From NCBI GenBank assembly GCA_018881555.1, contig JACAXG010000012.1, forward strand, positions 9,280,980-9,344,979: a stretch of DNA of 64,000 nt, in the 5' to 3' direction. Under the pieces are notes generated by a model. That model was given only the letters and a program-made list of their open reading frames with translations, ran no database searches and had not been told where the DNA came from. The position numbers and the translations under genes were made by a program. The stretch's first letter is position 1, and every line of letters starts with the position of its first letter. Shown piece by piece: positions 12,140-27,100 of this stretch. This DNA is from Amblyornis subalaris. Its lineage: Eukaryota; Chordata; Aves; Passeriformes; Ptilonorhynchidae.

Positions 12140-15100
12140 CTAAAATAGAAAACAAAAATTGCATGTAAGTCAGAAAGCTGGCTTTAGTTTTTCTGAATGA
12201 GGAACCAGGAATAATTCAACATGTTATTTGCCCAGATTAGGATGAAGTGGTTATTCTACTGAAGTCCATAAACCCGACTTTTCCATAGCCCCTCCCTAAT
12301 GCTCTTCCATTTCTAAACATGTTTGCTCAGATTCATCCCCCAAATCAAATAAACGTTAAAAAAGGCACTATTAGTTCAAATAATTTAGTTTAAATTTCAT
12401 TTAATATAATGTTAAACAGACCATAAATTGTCCTACTCATTTTGTTAAAATTCTACACTTACTTTCCAACACATCTCTCTTTCACATATGTGAATTCACA
12501 ATTTTTTTCCTAGAGCCCTCAGCTGTCTTATCACCTCAGAACACAGTAACGACAGATCTAATTTACCTCTTTTTTTGACTGAATCATCTGTCCTTGTTTC
12601 AAATTGGGTTGATGCATTGGATGATTTAACTGAGGAAGATTTTGACTTTGGCCTGCCTAGGTTACACTGGAGTTGAACTGATGAGTGAAGAGGCTCATGC
12701 TGTTCTACTCCATTCATCGTCTTTGGGTTTAATTCCACAGATACTCTCTGGCGTTCTTGTTCTCTGTCTGCAAGGAAACATTAAGGAAGAAAACAGGGAG
12801 TTTTAAGATTAAGAAAGGTATGAAGCCCTACTGTTAAGTCAGAATGACTTTATGCCTATACACTGCAAAAATCAGGGGTGTTTTCACTGGCACACATTCT
12901 ACAGAACCTCAGATAGCCACGACAACAAATGAAATTGTTTTGGTTATTAAACACTAATTGGAACACTTCTATATTTCAACAGTGTATAAAAGAAAAATTC
13001 ATCTTAAAAAATCAACTCTTTCATGCTGATATGAAAAATACCTCATAACATAAAAAGCATGCTACCAATTAAAATATTTGCCCAAATATTGGAGATTAGA
13101 ACTACAGAGGAAGTCTGCTATGGAAAACACAAAACTTTAATGTTGAAATGTGTATATATATATATATATCTCTCTATATATATCTCACACACACAAAAAC
13201 GTTTCTCATTTTATCAGCATTTTAAAAGCACTGATTAAACATTCCTACTTGAAATACTCACCTTGCCTGACTACAGATTTTTATCAAAAGCTGCTGCTAA
13301 GAGGAACCAAGCAGGAAATGAAACTATGTCAAAGATTAGGCTCCTAGGTTCAACAGCTTCAGAAGGGTAAGATAACAATGCCTGAGCCCGTTTGGCTGCC
13401 ACAAGATGACCTGGTTTCCTCTTTCCAAGACTCCAAAGGGATCCAAGATATCAGCATCATAAGAGAGGGACAAACAGCCAAAGAATGACTATGAAAACTG
13501 ACAAGTAAGGCCAGCTATTACTGCCACTGTGAATTTTAGTCAAGAAAAAAGCATAGAAAATGATTTGTTTTGTTAACATATTTTTCTAATCTTTGTACTC
13601 ATTTTGATGAATAAATTATAGTTCATGCTGAAGATGCTTTTTATGCATCACTTGATGTGTGGTGCCTGGACAAAAGGGACTTGTCAGATTAACAGCTGGA
13701 TTTCAGCCCATGGAATAGGATTAACACTGCTGGGATTGAAGGATATCACATGGACAGGTGCAGCACATCAACTAGTGACTTCTTTGTGTCCTGGCTGGGC
13801 ATTAGGACTTGACATGTTTTCATGGCAATCATGTAACATCAGATGAACAAGGAGGCACATCAGTGCTTACATTTTAAACCAGCTTTTAAGGGCTTTAAAA
13901 GGTGGGTCTGAAAACAGAAAAGGTATCTTACATAAAACAGTATGTAAGAAAATAGAGAAAGAAGTCAAAGAAACCTGTGAATCTATGAAAGCAAGAAACA
14001 CCAGTAATGCAGTGCTTTGAACATGTCAAATGTTCGATGCAGAAACTGGCTTCACACATAGTGAGGAACTGAGGTAACTGCCCTTAAGCCTATTCAAACC
14101 TGGCTGCATCTCACACTAATGCAGATAGATTTGATTTATAAAGAATGTTCTTTCTTCAATGTCAGTTGAGGCTGCCCTTGCTATATAACTCTAAAAGGCA
14201 ATTAGAAACCAGTAGTCAATCAGCTAACCTGTAGAGACAGGCCAGGGCTATTGGGTTCTGTCCCCAAGATCAGATCTTTTGAAATTTGTTGTTAAAGTGC
14301 ATAATTGTTTTTACTGCATTTAATTAGCAGCTCTGGTACACTTGTTGAGACAAATTACAAACTCAACAGCTTTTTGCCTAAAAAAAAGTAATCTAAAACA
14401 ATGATTATACTCTAAATTAAACTTCTTCATCATCTTTTGTCTGAAATATACTTTGACACTGTTTCTTCCAAAGTTACACCTGAGCTACTTTGAAACCCAG
14501 CAGAAAGACGACCAAAATAGACTAGAAAACAGTAGCTTTGTATGCTGCAACTGAACTTTCAAATTTGACCGAACAAATCAACACAATTAAAAATAGATTG
14601 AGAAAGTGCGCAGCAAGTCTCTGAAGACTTGTGCCAGCTAAGACACATGTATAACAAAATCTAGGGACAAAGTTTCTCTCAAATACCTGCAAGAGAAAGT
14701 CAAAGGTTTGGATAATAGTAGCTGCAAGTAAACTGTTGTATGGTTCAGTATGTGGTGGCTTGGAACTTCAGCACCAGTCTAATGTGTGACATCCGCTGTA
14801 TTAACAGTCAAGTATGACCACACCTGCCAGTAATGGCAACAGCCCAGACCAACTTGCTTTGAAGTCTGCTGAGATGCCATCTTCAAAAGGAGCGGTTTAT
14901 GTTTTTGCAACAGCTTGCCATTCAACACCTTTTAAATCAAGTGAACCTCAGATTCTTTGGCTGAAAGAAGAAAAAAGCCACACTTCCCTTGAGATATAAA
15001 TAGGAAGTTTGAAAGATTCACTAAAAATCTCCCTAGATCAAAAATAATTTCAAGAAGTAGAGAAGAGTTCAGTATCTGATTTTACCCAGGTCCCTGCAAA

Positions 15101-18100
15101 AGCAATAGCATTGCAAGGCAGCACTAAATAATCTTTCAGTGCATTCACACCACTTCTTTACAAGGACATGCACAGAAAGGGTAACAACAACCAAAGATGT
15201 CTAAGAAATAAAAAGATGGAATAATGGCAAGAAATAAGCAGACCTGAACTAAAGGCAATAGGCACATGTTCCTCCCCCTCATTTTCTAGCATGGGACGCA
15301 TTATGGAGAAATGCTCCATCCTCTCTTCTGCTTCCTGATGTCGCTTTCAGGCTGCCAGGATTTTATGGCTCTGAAAGACCTAATCTCACAGACTGGGAGT
15401 CGGTATAGGCAAACCTCCAACCTCATGTTCCTCATGGGGAGGCAAGTATTAAGGGACTGTCAACAAACACCTATGGGTGAGGCCTCTGAAGGCGACAGTG
15501 AAATGACTACAGTAACATCAATCTGACAGGGAAGGAACAAAAACAAACAAGCCAGACAAGGACACTACAAAGGAGAAACAAAAAGGAGAGCAATATGAGA
15601 TAGGTGCACTTTGGACTCACTTCAGCATTTCACACTGCTTTAGAAGAGTCTGTGACTAGCTCAGAAACCACAAGCACACAGCTGCTGGCCCCTGAAGGAT
15701 CCTGATCACTCTTCTATTCTATTTAGTTCCACGTACTTCAGCACAAATGTAACACTATGTACATAGATGGCTTTTGACCTTAAGAAAGTAGCTATTATAT
15801 TGACTGCAAAGAAAAGGATACTAGTACAACTGAAAGTGAAAAAGAAATTTTTTCCTTCTCTCTATTAAAAATGTGCCAGGAAATTATTTTACTATGTAAA
15901 GGAAACTTGAATAGTAAAGTTTCAGGTTTTCCTTTCTCTCTATTTTCTTTCTTTTCTGTTTTTTTGTTTGTTTTGGAAATGCCTCTCTCCTCCTTGTTTC
16001 TGAAACAGGGGATATGCGTACAAGTTGAAAAAAAATTGTAAAGCTATGGTAATATCTCATTTGTCACTTGCAAAAGAAAAGAAAAATTCTGAGATACTTT
16101 TTGCTCTTTATATATACAACCAACTCTCAACTGTTTCATGCCAAAGCAAAAAAAGCAGGATTCAATCCCAATTACACAGAAAAAGATCACTAACAGCGTG
16201 GGTACTCTTCTTGCTTTCTGTTATCCCCTAGAAAACACTCCCCATGCATGGACAATTAAGTCTACATATCTTTATTTGTGCACGTATCATTTTGAAAAAT
16301 GCCACTCTGATTTATACCACAAATTTTTGCTTCTTGCAGAATAATTGGCAAAAATGCTTTTAGTATTATGGAAACGCAGAATTTTCTGGCTTAAGGCATA
16401 TCTTATCCAAAGTTAAGTGGGAATCTTTAGCAAGGGCAGGGAGTATATTCCTGGTCCTTTGTGAGGCATCAAATTTTTAGGAAAAAATTCCTGGTAAGTG
16501 GTTTGTTTGGTGTTACAGGTTGCAAGTCTTCATTTAATTGAGCAGATGTTGGCACCATCAAAGTCATCTGAATGCAGCAGAGAATTCATTTCAGGACAGT
16601 TATTCCTTTGGCACATTCCTTTAAAATGAGGTTTGAGAGCTGTATTGGCAACCACGGAAAAAAAAGGATTTCAAGGAAAGTTCTTTTAACGTAGTCTCAC
16701 ATACCGCTTAAGACACAGGAAGAAAATACTAACAGCAGCAATAGTTCAGGCCTGTCAGATGGCTGAAATGTGAAGAGCTGAAAAACCACTACCACTACTG
16801 ACAAAAATTAAATACGAGCTTTATGAACTTTGTAGGCAAAAGCTTTCACAGAGCTTCTGCCTCAGCAAGTTTGTTCTCACTAATGTTGCTATAATCTTAA
16901 CTCTGTATTTGCTAGAATGAGGAAGAATTTTCTGTGTTGCTGCCTCCTCCCCATTTCAGAATTGGTAACTAGACCCTAGCAGAAATGTGCATGTACTAAG
17001 AGGCTATCAGACTGGCTTTCCACACCACAAAGGCCCTCCTTTCCCTGCCAGGGAAAGCCAGTGGAGATCTACTGTGACTAGCCTATTTAGGGAAGATGAG
17101 AAAAAGAAAAAGTGAACTAGCCTATTTAGGGAAGATGAGAAAAAGAAAAAATGACCTAGTCTGGACTAAGCAGTAAGGAAATCCAGTAATACGCCACCAG
17201 CTCATAGTGCTCAGGTATCTTTGCTCCACATGAGGGATGTAATCCTTTCGTTACCCATCTGACACTCAAGCAATTTTCTAACCCTGCATTCTTCCGTATT
17301 TCTACCTGTATCAGCTGGGCTATCTCCAGGAAAAAAAGACATTTTGCAAGGAAACATACTGCAAGGTGAATAGCGCCCAGATATAAGTCTACTGGCATGA
17401 GTTTAATAGCTATGAGCATAATTTTTCACAAAAACATCTCTGCAACATATTATTCTACTTCATGGCAATAAAAATACCATGATCTTTATGTCAATGAAGG
17501 CTTGGCTATTGCCAGTTTAAAAAGTGCTCTCTGTCAGATGAACTGACCTCTGATTTCTGGACAGTCCAGTGCCGACCCCGCAAATCTCGAGCCTTTGTTC
17601 TCAAGAGAAGTGGTTTCCAGTTTCTGATTGGCAGAACCACAGCCAGAGTTGTCCTTAGTGCATCCATTCATTTGACAATCATATATTTGCTGGGGCTCTT
17701 GAGATGCCTTCTCAGGTCCACCATTCTTGTTTTTAGGATCTTTATTGCCTTGGTGCTGTTTAGATTTGCTTCTTTTTCTCCTGTTGTTCTATATGGAGAG
17801 ATATCACAAGAACAGAGACATCACTCAATGCAAATTGTAAAAACCTCAAAATACAATCAGTAAATTGATCTTTAAAATGATCTTAAAATGCCATACGAGA
17901 GACATTAGTGTAATGCAATTTACAGGCCAATTTACAACACATTGCATCAGTTCAGCTGAATAAGTAAATGGTTTCAAACTAAACCTGAAGGCCCTGAGCT
18001 TGTTTTCCCTTTCCTTCTACACAAAATACTCGCACTGCAAAATGGTAGCAGAGCCTCTGTTAAGATGCTGCTCAGAATATTTTGCACTCACAACAAGAGT

Positions 18101-21100
18101 TTCTAAGCATTCAGGGAACATCCACGCAGTAACGCAGACAAACCCTGAAGGCATCACTCTGATCAGGTAGACCTGATCCGTGATCATGGAAGACGCAGGT
18201 TGGTCACTGCTACTGTAGCTCTTCCAACCATAAAGAGGAGCCTCCGTGACTGACTCACAGGGCAGCCTCCCGGTACAGTTCCAGCTTGGAGATACAGAAG
18301 CATGAAGATCATATCCCAAATATATACTTCAAGTATTTGACTTGATAGTGTCTCTAATGTGTGATGCCTAATGGATGACTCCTATGCACAAGTTATTTTT
18401 ACACCCGGAAGAAAAAACCTGGGCACTGTAAGTGGCTGTGACTATCCAGGATACAGTCTCTTATTAAAAGTATTTCTGCATATAGGCTGTTTTGGGATTT
18501 GTTCTGTACTTGTCCAGGGTCTGGCTCCCACGCAGGTGCAAACATGTGCTGCCCCAGAAATTCACTCAGAACACCAGGCTTAGCGAGACAGTGACAGATA
18601 AACAGGTTTAAAAATAGTACACACATTTGCTTTCGAGAACCGTCTATAGGTGTGAATGAAGTCACCCATGCTGGAAAAGGCCAGGTACTTACCAAAATAA
18701 AGTACTACAATTCAAGTACAGACACCTGATAAGTGATCTAAAAGCCTTGATTCTCAAGAGCAAGTTCTTACCTTCTTTTTCCCTGTCATATTCCATTCCT
18801 TTAGAACCTGAGTTGCGCTGCCTAGAGAAAGGAAAGATAAAACATTTCAACAGAAGTTCAGCTATGAAAAAGAAGCATCTGAAAGTTTTAAAAACTTTTG
18901 GCATTTTTATCATGTATTTTCTACGTGTTACCTGTCATCTTCAGAAGACACATGAGCATAAAAACTAAAGACTTAATTGGCATCCACAAGAGTAATTTTG
19001 TGGACTCTAGCATACAATCCACATCACACAAATGCAGTAAACTTAGGCCTGGCAGAAAAGAATGGTAAAAATTTACATTGACAAATAATTACCATTATAC
19101 TTGAAATTCTGCCTGTCAGCCATAATGAATTGTTTAGATAAATTTATGTAAGAAGGGCAGCAAAGCCTTGGTCAGACCAGTGCCTGCTGCCATGTTAGAA
19201 GAAAACTCTTTTCCTTCTAGTTAACATCATTATTTCGTTCTCCTGGGCCCTAATGCTGAAAATAGATGCTCATAGTAAGCATACAGTCTAAATTGTCATC
19301 CAAATGACTGTGGCAGTATCTACCACAATAATATTTTTAATCACAATCAGGTTGAAGGTCTTCTGCTTGAATTTAATAATCACTTTACCATCACATCACA
19401 AATCTAGTAAATATTGATTTATTAGACTTTCCAAGTGGATTTCATACTCAGCCATTCTCCTCACTCCTTTCAGTGAACTCTTGATATTAGTATTAAGAAG
19501 AATTGCTCTTTTCAGACCACCATGAGTCATCAACTTGTATTCAGCCAAAGACGTGTGAGATATACATTTCAGATATACCAAAATTATTTTTCTATCACAA
19601 TAAACGAAGATTCCAAATCCAAGATTATCCGGTGAGCCTATCATACACAATAGGAAAGATAAGTAATCTTCCTAGCAGCACTTACCCCGATTTGTTAAAT
19701 TGTGCAAAAATGCGTATGGAATCCATCAAAGCCACGTTTTATTTGCAAGATGATATGAGAATGCAGATAGAAGGCTAAGAAAACTTCTATTTCATGTATA
19801 ACTATATACATATCTATATTTAGTTACACACATACGTACTTACATACATGGAAGTACAATCCCCTCTCCTAAAGGTATGTCATCTTTTGACAAGCACCAT
19901 GTTTCAGTATGAAGAAATAAATATCTGCTACCCATTTTACTCCATGTGCTGAAAATATGTGATTTCATGTGACAGCTTTGTTAACTGTTTTCACAGTATC
20001 AACCAACACTCTTTTTGTGTTGGCTGGTAGTGTCTTTGTTTTGCTTCCCTCAGCTTCCCTGGGAATACTATGCATGCTGAGAGCTACTTTAGGGATTCAC
20101 CCAACTAACCACTGTTTCCTCCTGTTGGAAATGCACTTCATGTCCAAATCCCAAAGCCCTTATTTGAACCCGCCAGTATATTTTCCTGAACACTTGCTTT
20201 CTAGAAAGCAGCTGAACAGACCATCTGACTATGCTTAATTAGGTAAACACTAGCATAGCAAATAAAACATTTGAACCCTCTTTCATTTAAATCAGATTTT
20301 ACATATAGAAGTAAATTCGTAACAGAGGCATCATCTAAATGCCACTCCAGATATGAAGAAAGATAGGAAACTACATTTGAACATTTCTTGATTCAGCACA
20401 CAGCACCTCTGAGAGAAGCACTGCATGGGGGTGCTCAGCCTTTCCATTCAGCATGGCCACCCCTATGTTTTTCACTGCATGACTCTTCTGCGAGTGTTAT
20501 TTCAATCTCAGCAATTTTTGTCATTCACGTGATAAAATACTTTAATTATTCCTTCTATCCACCGTGGCAGCTGCATGGATCCACGTCTTTTCTCATGCAT
20601 TTTCCAGACAGTAACAAGTATTGGCTGTTTCCAAATGCTCCCTCACAAAGACTTCTGAATGCGAGGCACAATAATCACAAACTGGTGAAACTCAAAGATC
20701 ATCTGAACTCAGGTACAACAGCTTGCTTTTCTTCATGACTTTGTTGCACTTCTTGTAAGGCTTGTGTTTGCCCTGTTTCTTCCTTACAGCAGGTGATGAC
20801 AAATGGCTATGAAAGCACTTCCCCCTTTGAGGAGCCATTGGAAACAATTCATAATCCGCAAGCAAGCAACGGTAACTTAAAACAAAATAAAGTAACTTAC
20901 TGAATAGTCATGGAACAATCCTCCACTACCTTCCCCAGGACATACATTATAGGAAAACAAAATTATTGTTAATTAGATGCACCACACTTCCCTTTTCCTC
21001 CGTGTGTGTGTGCACAGACAAATGCAATTTCCATACATCCATCAGAATATAAATGTCTGTGCAGCTGCCTGACTCAAAGAGAACCATATAGATCTGACAG

Positions 21101-24100
21101 AAGAATTTTGATATACATATAAATAGTCCAGTTTGCTGGCATCTGCTTTTTGCATATGGGCAATTCCTAGTATATGATGATGCTTTTTGGCCGATACATT
21201 TTAGTAAATCAGTCCAAGCCAATACCAAAACTATTCTGAAGTAAAATAGGTATGAAATAAGCAACTTGTTGAGATGGCAAAAATGAGGCATTTTTAAGAT
21301 ATACAGGGCCCTTTGAGACCACTGAACTTCTATTATCATTTATGCAACCCCAAGCTACAAAGATTTTGAAAAGATTTGCTCATAGTATGCCATTACTTCT
21401 ATAAAGGGTTTCTTACAGATTTTGGTGAAAGTTCAAAATACTTGACTTTATATATTTATCAGAAAAGTGTTATTTAAATACAAGTGACCTTTCTTTAGAG
21501 ATGGTCTCATGATGCAAAATACAAACGTGGATCCAGGTTTAGAATGGCTCGAACTTTCAATGGAGTCTTGGTTCAGCCATTATAAATGTCAAGGCTATTT
21601 GCAAAATTCAGATTGAGGTTTGAATGTCAATGTATGCATCAAATTCAGTAGTTTAGGGGCCTGCTTATCTGCTTCGGAACTATCCTAAATTCTTCTTAGT
21701 TACTGTATCTTCAATAGCGAATAATTTCCTGATATATTATTTTAAAAAACATTAACTTTCATGCAGAATTAAGAAGGAGGCCTGCAATAAGAATGGCTTC
21801 AAAAATGGCAAAGTCAAGTAGAACAAATGAATAGCCATGTCAAACTCATACTGTGAAGAAGTAAAAGTGCAGACAAGAGGATCAATTACATAAAAAAAAT
21901 TACCTAAGTGTCACACATCAAATTTCAGAAGAGCTACAGAATATATTTTGAGCCACTAGAGACAACACATACTTTGGCATGTGACTGAATCCCCCACGCA
22001 TTAGTGAAAAAGGTACACCGTACTCACCATCCATGAAAGCTTGAACAGTCTTGTCTACATTGTTATCAAATTGCTGCAACACAAGAACTATCTCATTATT
22101 GCTTTTGTTTGGAACGATTGATCGGATTGCATTGATCTGGAAGTAAAAGAAAAGAAGACAATAACGTATGGATTTCTCATACTCCTTTAGACAATAAGGT
22201 ACCTCTGTGCCAATGCATNTTTATACAAATGCCTGTTACACTTATGTGCTCACGAGCACACAGCAATGTATCTGTGCAAAGCAATACCTATCCTAGCCTT
22301 ACCTGACCATGCAAATAACACCAAATCATAGAAATGGTAGCCAGTAATCCTGGAAACAAATCCTACCCTCAGTCACAGTGGAAGAACCAGCTTAACTAAA
22401 CTGACAGAATTTGGCCTTATGCTTCTTTCCTAAATGTTCTATTTGCTGCCATAGGTCTCGACACATCATCTACACAAACTTAGTGACTATCCAACTTCAA
22501 CAAGACTCCTGTATGGCATTGCTACATCAAAGTTATGACTGGTGGTTTTTTGGCATCTGAAAAACAATCATATGCATGAGAACAGTCACATGCTAAAAGA
22601 AAACAATTTTTAAAAGCTCTAGTGGCTGCTCAACATAATTTCGGTTTGCTGTTCCATACACAAGTGACCAGGAAGCTTGTGTAACAAAATCCTGAACAAA
22701 GGCAATGGGAAGCCAAATGCTTCCTTCAGGAAACTCTGCTGATGGATGAGGTGTTACACCCACAGATGACTGGCATGCCATGCTTAAATTTCACATCATT
22801 TGCTATTGCTGTGTTGTCACTATCCATTGATGCCAAATGGAATTCAACTCATGATGGTTTAATAAAATATTCCTGCTGGAATCACATTGATTATTTATTT
22901 TCTCGTCCCTATGTAATATAGCTGAAAGCAGATAGTTACATGAAACTTAATTGCTATTTTATTTTAATGCTATAAAAGCTTTAGTAGGTCAGACCAAAAT
23001 AAAAATATTTAAACATAATTAGCAAAACAAAAGCCTATGACAATACTCTGAAAAAAATGAGACTCTGTGCCAAACCAGTTTAGTTGTCCCAAATTAGCTT
23101 TTTGAGCTTCTGTGTTTACAATCAGAAACCTGTTATTGTCCTGCAAATGTTTACCTGGCACCCTCATTTGTCATCTTTGTGTGGGAATACATCCTTGATT
23201 AGGGTGTACTTTATTTACTGCATCCCGACGTCATGATGCTTATTGTGAGGCAGTGTGGTCTTTTTATTGTACTGGGAAATATAATTGTGAAAAAGTAACA
23301 CATGAAGGTAGAGCTGTTTAAGGGAACCAGGCTGACTTACGTGTCAAAAGCATTCACACTACCTTGTCTACCTTAGCTGTCCAGTTAGATGCTGAAGGAC
23401 AATCTTTACAGAGTCTCCATCAATGGAGACTAAGGTGATTGAGAACACTTAAGTGCTCGGATTTATGACTAAAAAATTCTTATTTTGCTGTAGTATGTTC
23501 ACCCCGCTCCTCAACCACTGTGTTTCCCTGTCCTGTATACTACCGCAAACCATGCATCATTCCAGGTCCTCACTGCACAGTGACATCAGATTCCTGATGC
23601 CTTCTGGACTCAGCTTCCGAACTGCAAAAGGCTGATACTTGGCTTCAGCACACAACTTTAGTGCAGCTACTTAGGATGATTTACTCTGCTCCTGTCCATC
23701 ATCCCGTCACACTCCTCTCTGGAGCTTCATATTTGCCCACAACACATTTCAGGTAGCAAGTCTAGCCTGGGACAGCCCAAGCCAAAACCATAATTTAGAA
23801 GGCAGTGGAGTTAAAGTGCTTGTCTATTTCCCAAGGACCGTTTCCCAAAGGCCTGTCTCATAGTGTGTCTAATGTTGCCACGCTACAACTGAACAAGGCT
23901 TGCCCACAAGCTCGGTCCCCAGCCAACAGAGGCTGCTTTGGAACATCTACTCAGCCCAGTAACTTTATGTTGAAGTCCACACAGAGTAGGCTGTCAAGTG
24001 GACTGCATGTCAACAGGCTGTTGTTGCCAGAAACTATCCAGAAAATCCCCTGTCTGGTCAAGTTTCTCTCTTCAGCTGACGTGCATGCATGGGGAAGGAA

Positions 24101-27100
24101 GTAGTGAGTATAGCTCTCTGCTATGTACTGCAGACAACCAAGTGAAAACTAACCCAAATTAATAGGATGTGCAGAGAAAGCTCTAGAAAAAGCAGTTAAT
24201 TAATCTAGTGATTGTAGGCAGAGGCACGCTATTCCCTAATAAACCTGCAACAAATGTGAACTGAGCTGGCTCCGTAAGAAAAGCTGGCAAAGACACCAAG
24301 GTAGACCAGGCCATAATCTCCAGTCCACTCTACGTTCAAGCTGGCTCCCAAACATTTCCACCATGTGGATTACATCTTCATATTCTCACAAAAACCCCCC
24401 CCCCTCTTCTTTCACAAGCACATGGATCATCTCTCTGCCTCCTCAAAATTGCATAATCTCCTTGTGGTAACTGCTTACAGGAAAAATAGTAAAAGAAATA
24501 TCTAGAGTATTCTAACCAACTTTAAATATAAGTGTAAGGATTTAATATGACTTCTAGATGCTATTGTGCTATGAAATGTCTGGAAGCCTCAAGAAGCACC
24601 TGGAAACAACCAAGTGAGGCTAAGACCCCACTTGGAGGATCAGGCAACTCACCACACAGTGCAGTTTGGAAACTTCTTAAAGACATTAAGGAGAACATCT
24701 GTGCGGTGGAGAACATCTGTGCGGTGGAGAACACTGACACACAAGAACTCAACCAGGCAGACTATGTTTTAGACTACAGAATGAAGACTTTATGTTTGCA
24801 CTGTGTGGTCTCTGCTAAGTATTTTTTGCTTAATAGAAAAAACAGAATTAAAAGCTAAACAGTGCAACTAGTATTATAATTAAATACAAAAAGGTTATGG
24901 AAACATTCTAGTTATGGAGATAACCCAAAAAATCCAAGATGATCATCTTAGGAAAAATACTCAGCAGTACAGAAAAAAGAAATTAAGCATATGACCAACA
25001 CTGTGGACACAGTCCTGGTTTAGCTGGACTACTAAAAAATTTGACTTAGGGAATATTAATACTCTGTAGAGCTCAACAGTTCTACTGCCAAAACCCAACA
25101 ACATTTTTTCTTGACTGTTGTACAAAATACACATTTGTTTATCCCTCTATTTGGAAAATATAAAAAATTGAGAAGTTTAATGAAAGAATTCCTCAGGAAA
25201 AGAACATCAGATTGCAAAGGAAAGCACCCAAGACTAGGAAATCCCAAACCGGAAGTTGCTTAGACTTTTTTAAGCTGCTTCCCTTGTGTATGTATGCTAT
25301 GGTAGCCAGGATACCTACAAGTTAGTGTTTCTCCTCTCCAGTTTTGTGCAGTGACTTAAGTGGGTGAGAAGATTAAAATTTGCAGCCAGTAGGATACGTC
25401 AATACTAGTACACACACTCGCACATATATATTTCAGTTCAGAAACAACAAAACCATAATAAACCCATAATTCCAACAGAGCAGAGATTCCAAAAGGTTTT
25501 GTTCTGAAACAAAGTATTTTGTCTTGCAAATTTTTAGGAACAAAATGGCATCGTGTTACCATACTTCTCCTGGAATTTCAGACAAAGATCTGTGTGCCAG
25601 ATATCAGGTCTATAATATAAGCACTGTTTGACCAATGTTTTAATTCAGAATACACTGGAACTGCTGTACACAGGCAATGAAAAAGTCAGCAATTTCTAGA
25701 CAAAAATTACTGACATATGGCTACAAGTCTCAAACTGTGACCTAACAGTGTATCTGGGAGGAGGACAAGGCATGTGGAAGGAGACCAGACTATATGACAG
25801 CCTTCCCCTAGAAATGCAATATTCCACCCCTTAGTCCTTTAACCTTGATTTCAAACATATGTGTAGATTTTTAGGTCTGAATCTCAGCTCTGTCCCCTCA
25901 TGTAAAATGTGTCCCATTTGTTTCTGGAAAGGGACACAGTAATACAAAATAAAAATCGAAAGGGAACTTCCTGACAGCATAAGCCTAATACAAATGCACT
26001 TCTACAGCTGTAGGTGATGAGACATAACACAGACTGTGATGAACAGAGGCATATCAAAGCTCAAGGCATGCTTGACAAACGCAAGATGACAAGGTGGACT
26101 TACACTGAAGGGCTGAATGTGAGCTGGATCTAGGTAGCCCAGGTATGCTGGCTCCTCTCTGGTTCACATGCTACCTCAGGTGATAAAACAGCCCTTGTGC
26201 TAGGAAAGTTATACACCTCATGGGCTTACAAGCCTCCAGTTGCCTGAGGAAAACCTGTCACTTCCCAATCCAAAAAACTATACAGAGCTCATTTTTATTA
26301 CAGGTGTGATAGGAAGATTCCAGGGCAGGAGGTAACTCATAACTTTCTCTCTCGCAATTTTTAGTCCTCGAACTGAGCAAGAACGTCCATCTTCTCAATA
26401 TGTAAGCAACAGATTATGCACCTTTATGACTTCTCATCAACAAATTCCTTTAAAAAATATTTAGCATCCTAAAGAAAAAAGAAAGTACCAGAGCAAAATA
26501 ATCCCTTACTATGCAATGGCACTGCATTAATGCCAGTCTGCAAGAGCAAACTCAGCAGTCTACTTTATTAGATTTCCATGTATGGGAGAAAACATTTTTT
26601 TTCCTACTTACTGAAACCTGATCATAGCAGAAACAGCATTACCAGACAGACTAGAGAGAAGTCAATTATTTTAATGATTTTGTGAAACATCCTGTTTTTA
26701 TCCAGTGTAGATTCCCAGTGAACTTCTGTCATAATCTGGATGGTAGACAGCATTCCGGGACACCAAGTGAATTCAGTAACATACCTTCAGAACCACAGAT
26801 AACTAGTGCTGTTAATGTCAGCACTAGCTGAGAATCTGTCACTGACAGTAGTTAAATTCCTGGGCTTTCCCTCCTATAGCCTAACAGGAAAACACATTAT
26901 TTACTACTAAGAAAACTTGCTCAGAATTTCAGATTAGAAAAGCTACTATAAAGCAGTCACAGATCTAAAATGTAAAGCTGTGATCTTGAAAACAACTGTG
27001 TACACTCAAGAACATGAAAGACAGAATCCAGGTCCACCTCCATTTAAACCCACGATCCAGAGCTCAAGTCCTGTTAATGCTTGCTGCAATTTGAGCCAGA

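Larger units (their letters stand above)
12768..17547 (-). other. SPATS2L intron (4.8 kb)
   Basis: AT-rich, bounded by GTCAGTT and CTTGCAG. It contains the TA/CA microsatellite at 13151, a pyrimidine-rich tract near 15840-15975 and the 39-bp duplication at 17077. No further exon is needed, because the flanking exons join in phase and match the known protein order. Confidence 0.85.

Noticed and set aside
20947..21339. 130-codon minus-strand frame
   Set aside because: Inside a SPATS2L intron whose flanking exons join in phase; no domain or splice support.
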